Source of the DNA: Algiphilus aromaticivorans DG1253
Lineage (GTDB): Bacteria > Pseudomonadota > Gammaproteobacteria > Nevskiales > Nevskiaceae
Assembly (NCBI RefSeq): GCF_000733765.1
Contig: NZ_JPOG01000001.1
Coordinates: 744,001 to 808,000 of the forward strand
Reading direction: 5' to 3'
Length of the DNA stretch: 64,000 nt
The notes below the pieces were generated by a model. That model saw nothing but the letters and a program-made list of their open reading frames with translations. It was not told where the DNA came from and ran no database searches. The position numbers and the translations under genes were made by a program. Every line of letters starts with the position of its first letter. The stretch's first letter is position 1. Of the stretch, positions 16,469 to 25,502 are shown one piece after another.

Positions 16469-17644
16469 TCAGCCACCATCGATATGCCGCGCGATATACG
16501 GCGCAAAATCCCGCCGCAGGCCATCGGCACTCAGGCCGAAGGCTTCCGGGGTGTAGTGATGAGCAGCCTGCGCATGCTGGGCGTTGTCAGCTTCCAGCCA
16601 TGCCTGCATGGCCTGCTCGGTGTCCGGGGCGATGTCCCAGCCGATGGTGTCGTAGATGCGCCGCACGACCGCCATGGGATCGCGCACCGTGTCGTTGAAG
16701 GCAACGTCCAGGAAGCGATCGCGATACTCGGGGCTGTCGCGCACGGCCATGGTGTGCTCCAGGCCTGTCTTCATGCGCGCGCTCCAGCTGTGCCCGACGG
16801 CCTCGGCATCGGGTGCGTCGCTGTAGATGCCGTGCAGGGTATGGATGAAGCTGGCAATGGAGGGAATGCTCTCCACCGGATCGCGGTGGGTCTGCACCAC
16901 CTGCGCGCCGGGGAAGGCGTCCATCAGCAGCCGCATGCGGTGGATGTGGTGTGGCGCCTTCAGTACCCAGCGCTGGGCAGTGATGCCGCGCTTGCGCTTC
17001 TGCCACTGTAGGAAGGCGAGCATGCGCTTGAGGAAGTCGTAGGCCGGGCGCTCGTCCTGCTGCGCCAGCCACTCCATGTAGCTGTCCACCCGCGCGTAGG
17101 CGTTGAAGTCTGAGAGGAAGGAATGCTCCATGAGCATGAACTCCTCGTCGGCCTCCTCGTTGGCCATGGGGTGGATGGCCATCAGCTGTGGCATGGCCTC
17201 GGTCATCATGTTGACGATGGCGGCGCCCTGCTCGATGCGCGGTGAGGGGTCGTCCAGCGACTCGCCGGGCAGCGGTACGGGCATCTGGGATTCCCAGAAA
17301 GGCATCCAGTAGAAGCGCGGGTCGCGAGACAGCAGGCGGTGCAGTTTGGTGGTTCCCGTGCGCGGCAGGCCGACGATGATCAGTGGCGGCGCGACTTCCT
17401 CGTCGAGGATCTCTGGCTTGCGTTGGATGTGATCTTCCAGCCAGAGTCGGTTGGCGAGCTGGGCAGTCAGCTTCTGCCGGAAGGTCTCGCGGCCAGTATC
17501 CGAGAGCCCGGCCTCGGACTCGAGGGCGGCGCAGAGCTTCTCCAGACCGGGTCGGAAGCTGTCGTCACCGAAGTCCGTCAGCCCGCCGGTCATCTGGCGA
17601 GCGGCATCGAGCAGCGCCTGCGGCTGCAGCTTGTCGCCGCTCAC
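16469..17644 (-). CDS. Sulfotransferase family protein (Sulfotransfer_3 type)
   Basis: The protein has 391 residues. The start is the GTG at 17644, which overlaps the stop of the DUF1214 gene in a GTGA junction; longer upstream frames run inside that gene. The PAPS-binding 5' loop IVGLPRTGTTKLHRLL is near residue 90, and a second PAPS contact, QTHRDPVESIPSIASF, is near 260. Such enzymes transfer a sulfuryl group from PAPS to a hydroxyl. In catabolic neighbourhoods like this one they are often annotated beside steroid genes. Coupling to DUF1214 suggests a joint role. The acceptor is unknown. Confidence 0.88.
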   Translation of the reverse strand: MSGDKLQPQALLDAARQMTGGLTDFGDDSFRPGLEKLCAALESEAGLSDTGRETFRQKLTAQLANRLWLEDHIQRKPEILDEEVAPPLIIVGLPRTGTTKLHRLLSRDPRFYWMPFWESQMPVPLPGESLDDPSPRIEQGAAIVNMMTEAMPQLMAIHPMANEEADEEFMLMEHSFLSDFNAYARVDSYMEWLAQQDERPAYDFLKRMLAFLQWQKRKRGITAQRWVLKAPHHIHRMRLLMDAFPGAQVVQTHRDPVESIPSIASFIHTLHGIYSDAPDAEAVGHSWSARMKTGLEHTMAVRDSPEYRDRFLDVAFNDTVRDPMAVVRRIYDTIGWDIAPDTEQAMQAWLEADNAQHAQAAHHYTPEAFGLSADGLRRDFAPYIARHIDGG

Positions 17645-18750
17645 GAGGCCACCTTCGCGACATCGGCCAGCTTGCAGTGACGCGTCTCGGGGGCGACGAA
17701 CTCGGTCGCACCGACCCAGCGCAGGCACATCGTGCCCTGCTCGTGCCCTGCAGTCTGCAGCCAGTTGGGCTGGCCGGGATCCCGGTGGGCGAGGACGATG
17801 GTGACGCTGCCGTCGGCGGCCTTCGCCGCCGAATGCTGATTGAGATGAATGCGGTGATAGCGGTAGTCCAGCGATTCCATCCAGTAGTTGTTGATCTGGA
17901 TGTTCCAGAAGCGGCAGTCGGGGATGCGCGGCAGGTGAATGACCAGGGCCTCGTCCTCGGCAAGCTGCCAGTGCGAGTGGTAGTAGTGGATGTTTGGATC
18001 GCCGCCCACGCTCTGGCACAGCGCCTGATCGGCCGAGGGCAGTTCGTTGGAATGCGGTTGATAGCTCTGCGCCCAGTCGGCGAAGAGCCTGGCCGTGCCC
18101 TCGACGAAGCTGGCCGTGTTGGCCAGCGCGGTCTGCAGCCGCGCCGCCGTCAGCGGTTCCGGCGTGGCGGAAGGATCGGCGCGGCGGATGGTCATGCGCG
18201 CCGGCGTCTCTGCGCTTCTGTCCTCGAAGGTTTGGCGCACGATCAGCGCGTTGGTGGCCTCCTCCAGCTGCACCCAGTTGCCGTCCTGCTTCTCGCGGCT
18301 GAGGGTGACGCGGAAGCTGCCGTCGGCATTGAGCTGCATGTCGGCGGCATCAAGGAAGCCGGTCTGGATCATCTTGCCGTCGGATTCGTAGCCGCCCTTC
18401 TGCGTGCCGAAGGACAGATAGGCCACGCTGCCGCGATCGCCCTCCACGATGTAGTCGTAGCGGCCGTCCAGCCGTGCCATCAGGTACAGGTTGTCGGGGT
18501 TGTCGGCGCCGATCTTTGCCGTTTCGTGCGAGGGCGAGAAGAACCCTGGAAAGGCCGGGTCGGCGTATTCCAGATGCATCTCCAGCCCGATACGCAGCAG
18601 TCGCGTCAGGTAGCGGAAGCCCTCGGCACGCTCGAGCTCGGTAACCGGCGTTTCCGGGCGCAGCACCTGCTGGCCGGCGCGCCGAAGATCGTCGCAGAAG
18701 CGCTCCCACACTGCGCCGCTGATGACATCGCGGCTCGCGTCACTGTCCAT
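17641..18750 (-). CDS. DUF1214 domain-containing protein
   Basis: The protein has 369 residues from the ATG at 18750 (MDSDASRDVI); a start 60 bp earlier adds only a Pro-rich stretch. The C-terminal half carries DUF1214 features: Trp/Tyr-rich FWNIQINNYWMESLDYRYH and the FDDR-like DGSVTIVLAHRDPG. There is no signal peptide. The biochemical function of the family is not established. It is translationally coupled (4-bp overlap) to the sulfotransferase gene and transcribed divergently from the SCP2 gene, with an inverted repeat between them. Confidence 0.8.
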   Translation of the reverse strand: MDSDASRDVISGAVWERFCDDLRRAGQQVLRPETPVTELERAEGFRYLTRLLRIGLEMHLEYADPAFPGFFSPSHETAKIGADNPDNLYLMARLDGRYDYIVEGDRGSVAYLSFGTQKGGYESDGKMIQTGFLDAADMQLNADGSFRVTLSREKQDGNWVQLEEATNALIVRQTFEDRSAETPARMTIRRADPSATPEPLTAARLQTALANTASFVEGTARLFADWAQSYQPHSNELPSADQALCQSVGGDPNIHYYHSHWQLAEDEALVIHLPRIPDCRFWNIQINNYWMESLDYRYHRIHLNQHSAAKAADGSVTIVLAHRDPGQPNWLQTAGHEQGTMCLRWVGATEFVAPETRHCKLADVAKVAS

Positions 18751-18869
18751 GCCCCACCCGTGGTTCTTGCCTGCCTGAACCCTAGGCGGGCGAGGGGGTG
18801 GCGACGTCATCTTTATGCAGTAGGCCCTTCATCCGAAAGGACGATTACCGCCGCGCGCGGCCCCCGGTA

Positions 18870-18894
18870 GTCTGGCACCATCGTGATGCCAGAC
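18870..18894. promoter_or_regulatory. Candidate operator between divergent genes
   Basis: A perfect inverted repeat, GTCTGGCA - 9 nt - TGCCAGAC, lies in the 201-bp gap between the DUF1214 gene (leftward) and the SCP2 gene (rightward). Arm length, spacing and place fit a TetR- or similar dimeric regulator site that could control both directions. No regulator gene is adjacent. The assignment is inference from symmetry and position. Confidence 0.45.
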
Positions 18895-18951
18895 AAGTTG
18901 GCATCCACCCATTCCATCATCGACATTTCACGATCTCAAAAAGGAGACGCC

Positions 18952-19269
18952 ATGTCCGCAGCGGAATTCCTCAAGCAGCTCCCGCAGGCCTTCAACCCCG
19001 AAGCCGCCGGCGATACCGAGTGCGTGCTGCAGTTCAACACTTCGATCCCGGCCTACGCCACGATCAAGAACGGCGAGTGCACGGTGACCGAGGGTACGGC
19101 CGACAACGCCGACGTAACCCTCATCATGGAAGACGACGATCTCATCCAGCTCTTCAAGGGTGAGCTCAATGGCATGACGGCCTTCATGACCGGCAAGCTG
19201 CAGGTCGAGGGCGACATGATGCTGGGCCAGCGCCTTCAGGGCTTCTTCGACGGCTCGAAGCTGTCCTGA
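18952..19269 (+). CDS. SCP2 sterol-binding domain protein
   Basis: This 105-residue, single-domain protein starts at the ATG after AAAAAGGAGA, a strong ribosome site. It has the SCP2 pattern: AVLQFNTS-like beta strand region, ATIKNGECTVTEGTADNADVTLIMEDDDLIQLFKGELNGMTAFMTGKLQVEGD in family order, followed by a short helix. SCP2 domains bind sterols or fatty acyl-CoAs in a hydrophobic tunnel. It probably carries the hydrophobic intermediate handled by neighbouring enzymes. A clear terminator follows its stop. Confidence 0.9.
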   Translation: MSAAEFLKQLPQAFNPEAAGDTECVLQFNTSIPAYATIKNGECTVTEGTADNADVTLIMEDDDLIQLFKGELNGMTAFMTGKLQVEGDMMLGQRLQGFFDGSKLS

Positions 19270-19293
19270 TGCAGCGCTGAGCTGTGCGTTTCG

Positions 19294-19318
19294 CGGCCCG
19301 GCTTTGCCGGGCCGTTTT
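19294..19318 (+). terminator. Rho-independent terminator after SCP2 gene
   Basis: A perfect 9-bp stem, CGGCCCGGC with loop TTT and complement GCCGGGCCG, is followed by TTTT. It sits 24 bp after the SCP2 stop and 20 bp before the SnoaL gene start, so the latter pair may have its own promoter or depend on read-through. Confidence 0.8.
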
Positions 19319-19338
19319 GCTTGGGTGGAGACAAAACA

Positions 19339-19845
19339 ATGCAAACAGAAGAACTCGCCGCCCGCCTGCGGGCGGTCGAGGATCGCGAAGCGATCCGGGA
19401 ATTGAAGTCGACCTATTTCGCGGCCTGTGACGGCAAGGATCCGGCGACCATGCGCGCCTGTTTCCTCGACGGGCCGGTCGCCATCGACTACGGCGCCATC
19501 GGCGCCTTCGACAACGCCGACGACCTCGTACAGGTCTTCCGCGATATCGGCTGCCATCCGCACATGGTCGAGATGCATCACGGCCTGAACCCGCGCATCC
19601 GGATCACCGGACCGGACAGCGCCGAGGGCGAATGGGCGCTGCAGTACCAGCTGATCAACACCCAGGAAATGACGCTGACCCAGCTCGGGGCGCGCTACGA
19701 GGACGATTACCGGCGTACGGCCGACGGCTGGAAGATCGCCGCCACGCGCTGCATCGTGCATTCCACGCTGGTCATCCAGCTCGGGGAGGATGCGCTCAAG
19801 CGCGTCATGGCGGGGGCGCCCGAAGCCGTGGGTGGCGCGGCATGA
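19339..19845 (+). CDS. SnoaL-like / NTF2-fold family protein
   Basis: The protein has 168 residues from the ATG at 19339; an in-frame start 18 bp earlier is also possible. The pattern DREAIRELKSTYFAACDGKD at residues 16-35, then FLDGPVAIDYG, HHGLNPRIRITG and YEDDYRRTADGWKIAATRC, is that of SnoaL_4 proteins, small alpha+beta barrels. Members act as isomerases, hydratases or ligand binders, including ketosteroid-isomerase relatives. The role here is unknown. Its stop overlaps the start of the GH3 gene by 4 bp (ATGA). A second SnoaL-type protein is encoded at 34046-34537. Confidence 0.82.
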   Translation: MQTEELAARLRAVEDREAIRELKSTYFAACDGKDPATMRACFLDGPVAIDYGAIGAFDNADDLVQVFRDIGCHPHMVEMHHGLNPRIRITGPDSAEGEWALQYQLINTQEMTLTQLGARYEDDYRRTADGWKIAATRCIVHSTLVIQLGEDALKRVMAGAPEAVGGAA

Positions 19846-22043
19846 GCGCGCGGCTGCGAGCGACGGCGGCGCTGATCCTGGTAGGCCTGCTTGCTGCCTG
19901 CGGCGGTAGCGGAAGCGGTAGCGGTAGCAATAGCCAGGCCCCCGCGAGCAGTGCCGGTCGCGATGCCGACACAAGCTGCGGCGACCACCCCTGGTGCGAT
20001 ACGAGCCTGTCGCCCGAGCAGCGTGCGGCGCTGCTGCTGGAGGCCATGAGCGTCGACCAGAAGATCGGCCTGCTGGCCGGGGATGACCCCTTTGGGTCGC
20101 TCACCGGTGAACCCGCCAACGGCACCAGCGACGGCATTCCCGAGCTGGGCGTGCCACGGCTGCTCTTCTCGGACGGGCCCGTCGGTCCCCGCAAGGGACA
20201 GGCCACGGCGCATCCGTCGCCGGCTCTGCTGGCCTCTAGCTTCGATGCCGCGCTCGCACGCCGCACCGGCAAGGCTATCGGCAACGAGGTGCGCCACAAG
20301 GGCGCGGACGTGGTGCATGGTCCGGCGATGGACATCATGCGGACGCCCAAGGCCGGCCGCAGCTTCGAATCCTACGGCGAGGACCCCTTGCTGTCGGCGC
20401 GCATGGGCACGGCCTGGACGCAGGGTGCGCAGAGCGAGGGCGTGATCGCCAACATCAAGCACTTCGCAGCCAACAATCAGGAAGGCCAACTCGGCGTGCC
20501 GCCGCTGACCGGCATTCTGGGCGGTCGCTTCTTCGTCAACGCCGTGGTCGATGAGCGCGTGCTGCGCGAGATCTACCTGCCGCCCTTCGAGGACGCGGTC
20601 AAGCGCGGCGGTGCCGGTAGCGTCATGTGCGCCTACAACCGTGTCAACGGCGACGCGGCCTGCTCCAACGAATGGTTGCTGCAGCAGGTGCTGCGGGACG
20701 AGTGGGGCTTCAAGGGCTTCGTCATCACCGACTACTTCTTCGCCCAGAAGAACACGGTCGGTGCGCTGCGCGCGGGTACCGATCTGGAGATGCCGGTGCC
20801 GCTGCTCTACAACCGGCTGACCATCAACACGAACCGGGCGCTGGGGCGCATCGACGAGACGCTGATCGACGAGCGCCTGGGCAAGACGCTGAGCACCATG
20901 TTCCGCTTCGGTGTCTTCGATCGCCTGCCCTTCGAGGAGAACAACGACGCCATCGACCAGCAAGGCCACGCCGCACTGACGCAGGAAGTCGCCGAGCAGG
21001 GCATGGTGCTGCTGGCCAATGACGGCCTGCTGCCGCTGCGCGCGGATGCGCTGCAATCCATCGCCGTGATCGGCGCGGCCGACCGCATTGTCAGCGGCGG
21101 AGGCTCCTCGGCCGTGAGTTCCTTCCGGCAGACCACGCCACTGGATGGCATCCGCGAGCGCGCCGGCGATGGTGTCGAAGTCCGCTTCGCCGACGGCAGC
21201 GACCAGGAAGAGGCCGCCGCGCTGGCGGCAGAGTCGGACATCGCCATCGTTTTTGCGGCCGTCGAGATCAGCGAAGGCGTGGATCGTTCCTGCCTGTCGC
21301 TGTCCTGTGCCGGTGATCGCCCGGATCAGGACGCGCTGATCGAGGCGGTGGCCGCGGCCAACCCGCGCAGCATCGCCGTGCTGCAGTCCGGCACCCCGGT
21401 GCTCACGCCCTGGCGTCACGAGCTGGCAGCGCTGATCCACGCCTGGTACCCCGGTCAGGAGGGGGGCGCGGCCATCGCGCGCGTGCTCTTCGGTGACGTC
21501 GACCCCGGTGGTCGCCTGGCCGCGACCTTCCCCGAGCGCGAGGCGGACCTGCCCACCGCCGGCAGCCTGCGCGCCTACCCGGGCCTGCTGCGCGTGGAAT
21601 ACCAGGAAGGCGTGCTCGTCGGTTATCGCTGGTACGACGCCATGGGCATCGAGCCGGCTTTTGCCTTCGGCCACGGCCTGTCCTACACCGACTTCGCCTA
21701 CGAAGGCCTGGCCGTGGATGCCGAGGGCGTACGCTTCACCGTGCGCAACATCGGCGATCGCGCCGGCAGCACCGTGCCGCAACTCTACATCGGCATGCCG
21801 CAGCCCGACGCCGACACCGTGCAGCCACCACGCCAGCTCAAGGGCTTCGACAAGCTGCGCCTGGAAGCCGGTCAAGCCCGGCAAGTGCGTCTTGCCTTCG
21901 ACGATCGCAGCTTTGCGTACTGGGATAGCGCGGCGCAAGACTGGGCCGTAGCGCCCGGGTGCTACCGCATCGAGATCGGCGCATCGTCGCGCGACATCCG
22001 ACTGCAGACGCGAACGGCGCGTGCGGGCGGGAGCTGCAACTAG
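19842..22043 (+). CDS. Glycoside hydrolase family 3 lipoprotein (beta-glucosidase-like)
   Basis: The protein has 733 residues. It starts with a lipoprotein signal (LVGLLAACGGSG) and a Gly/Ser linker. GH3 N-terminal domain motifs are KHFAANNQE near 205 and the nucleophile segment GFVITDYFF with Asp at about 297. The alpha/beta sandwich domain (near 380-560) and a C-terminal fibronectin-III-like domain (YPGQEGGAAIARVLFG, FAFGHGLSYTDFAY) follow. GH3 enzymes release terminal beta-linked sugars. It may remove glycosides from plant- or algal-derived terpenoids or saponins outside the inner membrane, which is inference. It is translationally coupled to the SnoaL gene. Confidence 0.93.
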   Translation: MSARLRATAALILVGLLAACGGSGSGSGSNSQAPASSAGRDADTSCGDHPWCDTSLSPEQRAALLLEAMSVDQKIGLLAGDDPFGSLTGEPANGTSDGIPELGVPRLLFSDGPVGPRKGQATAHPSPALLASSFDAALARRTGKAIGNEVRHKGADVVHGPAMDIMRTPKAGRSFESYGEDPLLSARMGTAWTQGAQSEGVIANIKHFAANNQEGQLGVPPLTGILGGRFFVNAVVDERVLREIYLPPFEDAVKRGGAGSVMCAYNRVNGDAACSNEWLLQQVLRDEWGFKGFVITDYFFAQKNTVGALRAGTDLEMPVPLLYNRLTINTNRALGRIDETLIDERLGKTLSTMFRFGVFDRLPFEENNDAIDQQGHAALTQEVAEQGMVLLANDGLLPLRADALQSIAVIGAADRIVSGGGSSAVSSFRQTTPLDGIRERAGDGVEVRFADGSDQEEAAALAAESDIAIVFAAVEISEGVDRSCLSLSCAGDRPDQDALIEAVAAANPRSIAVLQSGTPVLTPWRHELAALIHAWYPGQEGGAAIARVLFGDVDPGGRLAATFPEREADLPTAGSLRAYPGLLRVEYQEGVLVGYRWYDAMGIEPAFAFGHGLSYTDFAYEGLAVDAEGVRFTVRNIGDRAGSTVPQLYIGMPQPDADTVQPPRQLKGFDKLRLEAGQARQVRLAFDDRSFAYWDSAAQDWAVAPGCYRIEIGASSRDIRLQTRTARAGGSCN

Positions 22044-22715
22044 CGGTCGGTTGCCGGTGGCCCTCCAACCCGACAGCCGAGATTGCATGGTGGCGTTGTC
22101 GGACTGAAGTCCGACCTACGCCTCCGGCGCCTCCGGCGCTGTAGGTCGGCCTTCAGGCCGACAGCCTGGATGGGTCCGTCGGGCTGAAGTCCGACCTACG
22201 TCTCCGGCGTTCCCCGCGCTGTAGGTCGGCCTTCAGGCCGACAGCCTGGATGAGCCCGTCGGGCTGAAGCCCGACCTACGCCTCCGGCGTTCCCCCTGTA
22301 GGTCGGCCTTCAGGCCGACAGCCTGGATGGGTCCGTCGGGCTGAAGCCCGACCTACGTTTCCGGCGTTCCCCGCGCTGTAGGTCGGCCTTCAGGCCGACA
22401 GCCTGGATGGGTCCGTCGGGCTGAAGCCCGACCTACGTTTCCGGCGTTCCCCGCGCTGTAGGTCGGCCTTCAGGCCGACAGGCTGGATGGGTCCGTCGGG
22501 CTGAAGCCCGACCTACGTTTCCGGCGTTCCCCGCGCTGTAGGTCGGCCTTCAGGCCGACAGCCCGGATGGGGAAGGACGGGGCCATCGGATGCTTCGGAG
22601 CGGCGCACGCGCGCCTGTCATGGGAGAGCCACCGGGCTCCGAGCAGTCGCGGCTGCGTGAAACAGGGCCGTAGTATGCATGTGGTTTCCTGGGCGATTGC
22701 ATGGGGAGGCAGGTG
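22044..22715. other. Gene-free stretch holding the 80-bp repeat array and the PhoD upstream region
   Basis: Between the GH3 stop and the PhoD start there is no supported gene. Most of it is the tandem hairpin array at 22098-22570. The remaining 140 bp before the PhoD gene includes GGGAGAGCC-like sequence but no promoter I can name. Confidence 0.7.
22098..22570. repeat. Tandem array of six 80-bp units, each with two palindromes
   Basis: Units begin at 22098, 22178, 22258, 22335, 22415 and 22495, so the period is 80 bp except one unit of 77 bp. Each unit contains one palindrome GTCGGGCTGAAGCCCGAC, a spacer CCTACG.TTCCGGCGTTCC, a second palindrome GTCGGCCTTCAGGCCGAC and a linker CCTGGATGGGTCC. 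Units differ by only a few bases, with compensatory changes in the stem arms (GGACT..AGTCC versus GGGCT..AGCCC). The same palindromes occur singly at 1158-1260 and 12864-12938. It is not a CRISPR array because the intervening parts are constant. Confidence 0.92.
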
Positions 22716-24329
22716 ATGGGACGAGTGCATTCGGAGTGGCTGCGCGTCGCGGTGCCGGAGGTCGACCGGCGCACGGTACTGAAGGGGTTGGCGACGCTGG
22801 GTCTCGCACCCGCGCTCAGCGCCTGCGGGGATTCGGCACCGCAGCAGGCAGGCCCGGCGCCGGATGTTCCCGCCGATGGGCCGGTGCGCTTCGACCATGG
22901 CGTGGCGTCGGGTGACCCCTACGCGGACTCGGTCGTGCTGTGGACGCGGGTCACGCCGGCCGACGATGCCGATGTCCCGGTCGCCTGGGAGCTGGCCGGC
23001 GACGAAGGCATGCAGGACATCGTGGCCTCCGGTGTGTTCGTCACCAACGCTGCGCGCGATTACACGGTCAAGGTGATGGCCGATCGGCTGCGGCCCGCGA
23101 CCCGCTACTGGTACCGCTTTCGCTGCGGTGATGCGGTCTCCATCGTGGGGCGGACCAAGACCGCGCCCTCGGCGGATGCGGCGCCGGAGCAGCTGAAGTT
23201 CGCCTTTGCGTCCTGCGCCTGGTATTCGATGGGCTACTTCAACGCCTATCGGGGCATTGCCGAGAAGGCGGATCTGGATGTGGTCCTCATGCTGGGCGAC
23301 TACATCTATGAGTACGGCGGCGACGAACTGCTTTCGACGCCCTTCGCCCTGGGGCGCTACATGGCGCCCGGGCATGAGATCGTCACGCTCGCGGACTATC
23401 GGCAACGTCACGCTCTGTACAAGACCGATCCCGACCTGCAGGCCGCGCATGCAGCCCACCCCTGGATCTGCACCTGGGATGACCACGAGTCCACCAACAA
23501 CAGCTATACCGAAGGCGCGGACAATCACACCGAGGGCGAAGAAGGCGTGTGGACGCAACGCAAACGCGTTTCCGCTCAGGCCTATTTCGAGTGGCTGCCG
23601 GTGCGGGATGAATTCAATCCCAACAACGGGCCGGGCGCCGTTCTGTACCGCCGTCTGCAGTACGGCGACCTCGCTGAATTCTTTGTGCTGGATTCCCGTC
23701 TTGAGGGCCGCAGCGTGCAGCCGGAAGACAACGAGGCGGCCGCCGATCCTGCGCGGCACATGATCAGCCGGGCACAGGAAGAGTGGCTGCTCGACGGGAT
23801 GCGCAGCACGACGGCACGCTGGAAGATCGTCGCCCAGCAGACCATGCTGTCGCAGCTCAACGTGGCACCGAACCGGCCCTTCACGCTGGATTCCTGGGAC
23901 GGCTATACCGCGCAGCGCGGCCGCCTTCTCGACGCTTTTGCCGGGATTGATGACGTGGTGGTCATCACGGGCGATATCCACACCGCCTTCTGCAACGAAC
24001 TGACTCCGGACCCCACCAGCAGCAGCTATCAGCCCGGTGTGAGCGGATCAGTGGGGGTGGAATTCGTGTGCCCGTCGATCACCTCGCAGGGCCTCCCTCC
24101 CGCCGTGGTGAACGCCCTGCAGCCGTTCAACCGCCATATCCGCTACGCCGAGGGGGCGCTGGAAACAAATCATGGCTATGTGGTGGTGACGGCGACCCCG
24201 CAGTGGTGCGACGCCGCCTGGATGTATGCGCTGTCGGTATTGACACCCATCAAGGCCGAGCGACCCGGGCAGGTCTGGCGCGTCAACAGCGGCGAGACGA
24301 CGTTGCGCCTCAGCCGCTTCAGCCGCTAG
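22716..24329 (+). CDS. PhoD-like alkaline phosphatase, twin-arginine lipoprotein
   Basis: The protein has 537 residues. The ATG at 22716 is chosen because GGAGG lies 9 nt upstream; the in-frame ATG at 22701 has no such site. The leader DRRTVLKGLATLGLAPALSACG combines a twin-arginine motif with a lipobox, so export folded with metal and lipid anchoring is likely. PhoD features: FDHGVASGDPYADSVVLWTR near 55, LGDYIYEYG near 195, TWDDHE near 250 and VITGDIHTAFC near 420 (metal ligands). PhoD enzymes cleave phosphodiesters or phosphomonoesters with Fe/Ca. It is probably used for phosphate scavenging. Confidence 0.92.
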   Translation: MGRVHSEWLRVAVPEVDRRTVLKGLATLGLAPALSACGDSAPQQAGPAPDVPADGPVRFDHGVASGDPYADSVVLWTRVTPADDADVPVAWELAGDEGMQDIVASGVFVTNAARDYTVKVMADRLRPATRYWYRFRCGDAVSIVGRTKTAPSADAAPEQLKFAFASCAWYSMGYFNAYRGIAEKADLDVVLMLGDYIYEYGGDELLSTPFALGRYMAPGHEIVTLADYRQRHALYKTDPDLQAAHAAHPWICTWDDHESTNNSYTEGADNHTEGEEGVWTQRKRVSAQAYFEWLPVRDEFNPNNGPGAVLYRRLQYGDLAEFFVLDSRLEGRSVQPEDNEAAADPARHMISRAQEEWLLDGMRSTTARWKIVAQQTMLSQLNVAPNRPFTLDSWDGYTAQRGRLLDAFAGIDDVVVITGDIHTAFCNELTPDPTSSSYQPGVSGSVGVEFVCPSITSQGLPPAVVNALQPFNRHIRYAEGALETNHGYVVVTATPQWCDAAWMYALSVLTPIKAERPGQVWRVNSGETTLRLSRFSR

Positions 24330-24425
24330 TGCGCCACGCACCGGATGTGCGGGCGCCAGGGAGGGCGCGGCGCCGCTAGGGCAGGCGAGGGCGACCTTCG
24401 CCCGCCCGGGCGGCTCCGCGTGGGG

Positions 24426-25469
24426 TCAGGCCTGGGCGGTTCCCTCGGCCTCGCGCTTCCGCGCCATGGTCAGTGCCGTGTCCTCGATCATGTCCTCCTG
24501 ACCGCCGACCATCTTCTGGCGGCCCAGCTCCAGCAGGATCTCGCGGGCGGAGATGCCGTACTTGGCCTCGGCGCGCTGGGCGAAGAGCAGGAAGGAGGAA
24601 TAGACACCGGCGTAGCCCAGGGTCAGTGCGTTGCGGTCGATGCGCACGGGGAAGTCCAGCAGCGGCTGGATCAGATCCTCGGCGACGTCGGAGACCTTGA
24701 AGAGGTCGACGCCGGTTTCGATGCCCATGCGGTTGGCCACCGCCACGAAGACCTCCGTGGGCGTGTTGCCGGCACCGGCGCCCAGGCCGCCGCAGGCGGC
24801 GTCGATGCGGTTGGCTCCGGCTTCGACCGCGGCGATGGAGTTGGCCACGCCCATGGAGAGATTGTGATGGCCGTGGAAGCCGATCTCGGTCTCCGGCTTG
24901 GCCTTCTCGCGCAGCAGGCTGATCCGCGCCTTGACGTCCTCGGGCAGCATGTAGCCCGCCGAGTCGGTGACATAAAGGCAGTTGGCGCCGTAGGACTCCA
25001 TCAGCAGCGCCTGCTCGACGAGCTGCTCGGGCGGAATCATGTGCGCCATCATCAGGAAGCCGACGGTGTCGAGCCCCATCTCGCGGCCGAGCTGGATGTG
25101 CTGCTCGGAAACATCGGCCTCGGTGCAGTGTGTCGCCACGCGGATGGTGGTGACGCCGCAGTCGGCGGCCATCTTCAGATGATCCACCGTGCCGATGCCC
25201 GGCAGCAGCAGGGCCGAGACCTTGCTGTTCTTCAGTTCCGGAACGACCGCGCGCAGATACTCCTCGTCCGATGCGGCCGGGAAGCCGTAGTTGACCGAGG
25301 CGCCGCCCAGGCCGTCGCCGTGGGTGACCTCGATCAGCGGCACGCCGGCCTCGTCGAGGCCGCGCGCGACGTCGCGCATCTGCTGCACGGTGATCTGGTG
25401 GCGCTTGGGATGCATGCCGTCGCGGAGCGACATGTCGTGAACGGTGACTTTGCGGCCTTCAAGACTCAT
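24426..25469 (-). CDS. dmpG/hsaF: 4-hydroxy-2-oxovalerate aldolase
   Basis: This 347-residue TIM-barrel aldolase has the N-terminal metal/active segment [15 protein letters not shown] near residue 11. The metal-ligand pair GFHGHHNLS is near 200, and [12 protein letters not shown] follows. It splits 4-hydroxy-2-oxo acids to pyruvate and an aldehyde. It normally forms a channelled complex with the acylating dehydrogenase encoded 127 bp upstream on the same strand. It is the last gene of a four-gene meta-cleavage tail. Whether it belongs to a steroid (Hsa) or a simple aromatic (Dmp) route cannot be decided from sequence here. Confidence 0.95.
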   Translation of the reverse strand: MSLEGRKVTVHDMSLRDGMHPKRHQITVQQMRDVARGLDEAGVPLIEVTHGDGLGGASVNYGFPAASDEEYLRAVVPELKNSKVSALLLPGIGTVDHLKMAADCGVTTIRVATHCTEADVSEQHIQLGREMGLDTVGFLMMAHMIPPEQLVEQALLMESYGANCLYVTDSAGYMLPEDVKARISLLREKAKPETEIGFHGHHNLSMGVANSIAAVEAGANRIDAACGGLGAGAGNTPTEVFVAVANRMGIETGVDLFKVSDVAEDLIQPLLDFPVRIDRNALTLGYAGVYSSFLLFAQRAEAKYGISAREILLELGRQKMVGGQEDMIEDTALTMARKREAEGTAQA

Positions 25470-25502
25470 TGCTGTTCTCCAAAACTCGAAACCGTGACGC
25501 GG

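Noticed and set aside
15862-16530. A 222-codon frame across the gap between the SDR and sulfotransferase genes
   Set aside because: It covers inverted repeats and part of both flanking regions, has no ribosome site and no family pattern.
19707-22088. A 793-codon frame on the minus strand opposite the GH3 gene
   Set aside because: It is antisense to a clear GH3 enzyme, with His/Arg/Gly-rich low-quality translation and no signal or domain.
22098-22570. Possible CRISPR array
   Set aside because: The period is a constant 80 bp, the intervening parts are also constant, and each unit contains two palindromes. There are no variable spacers and no cas genes.
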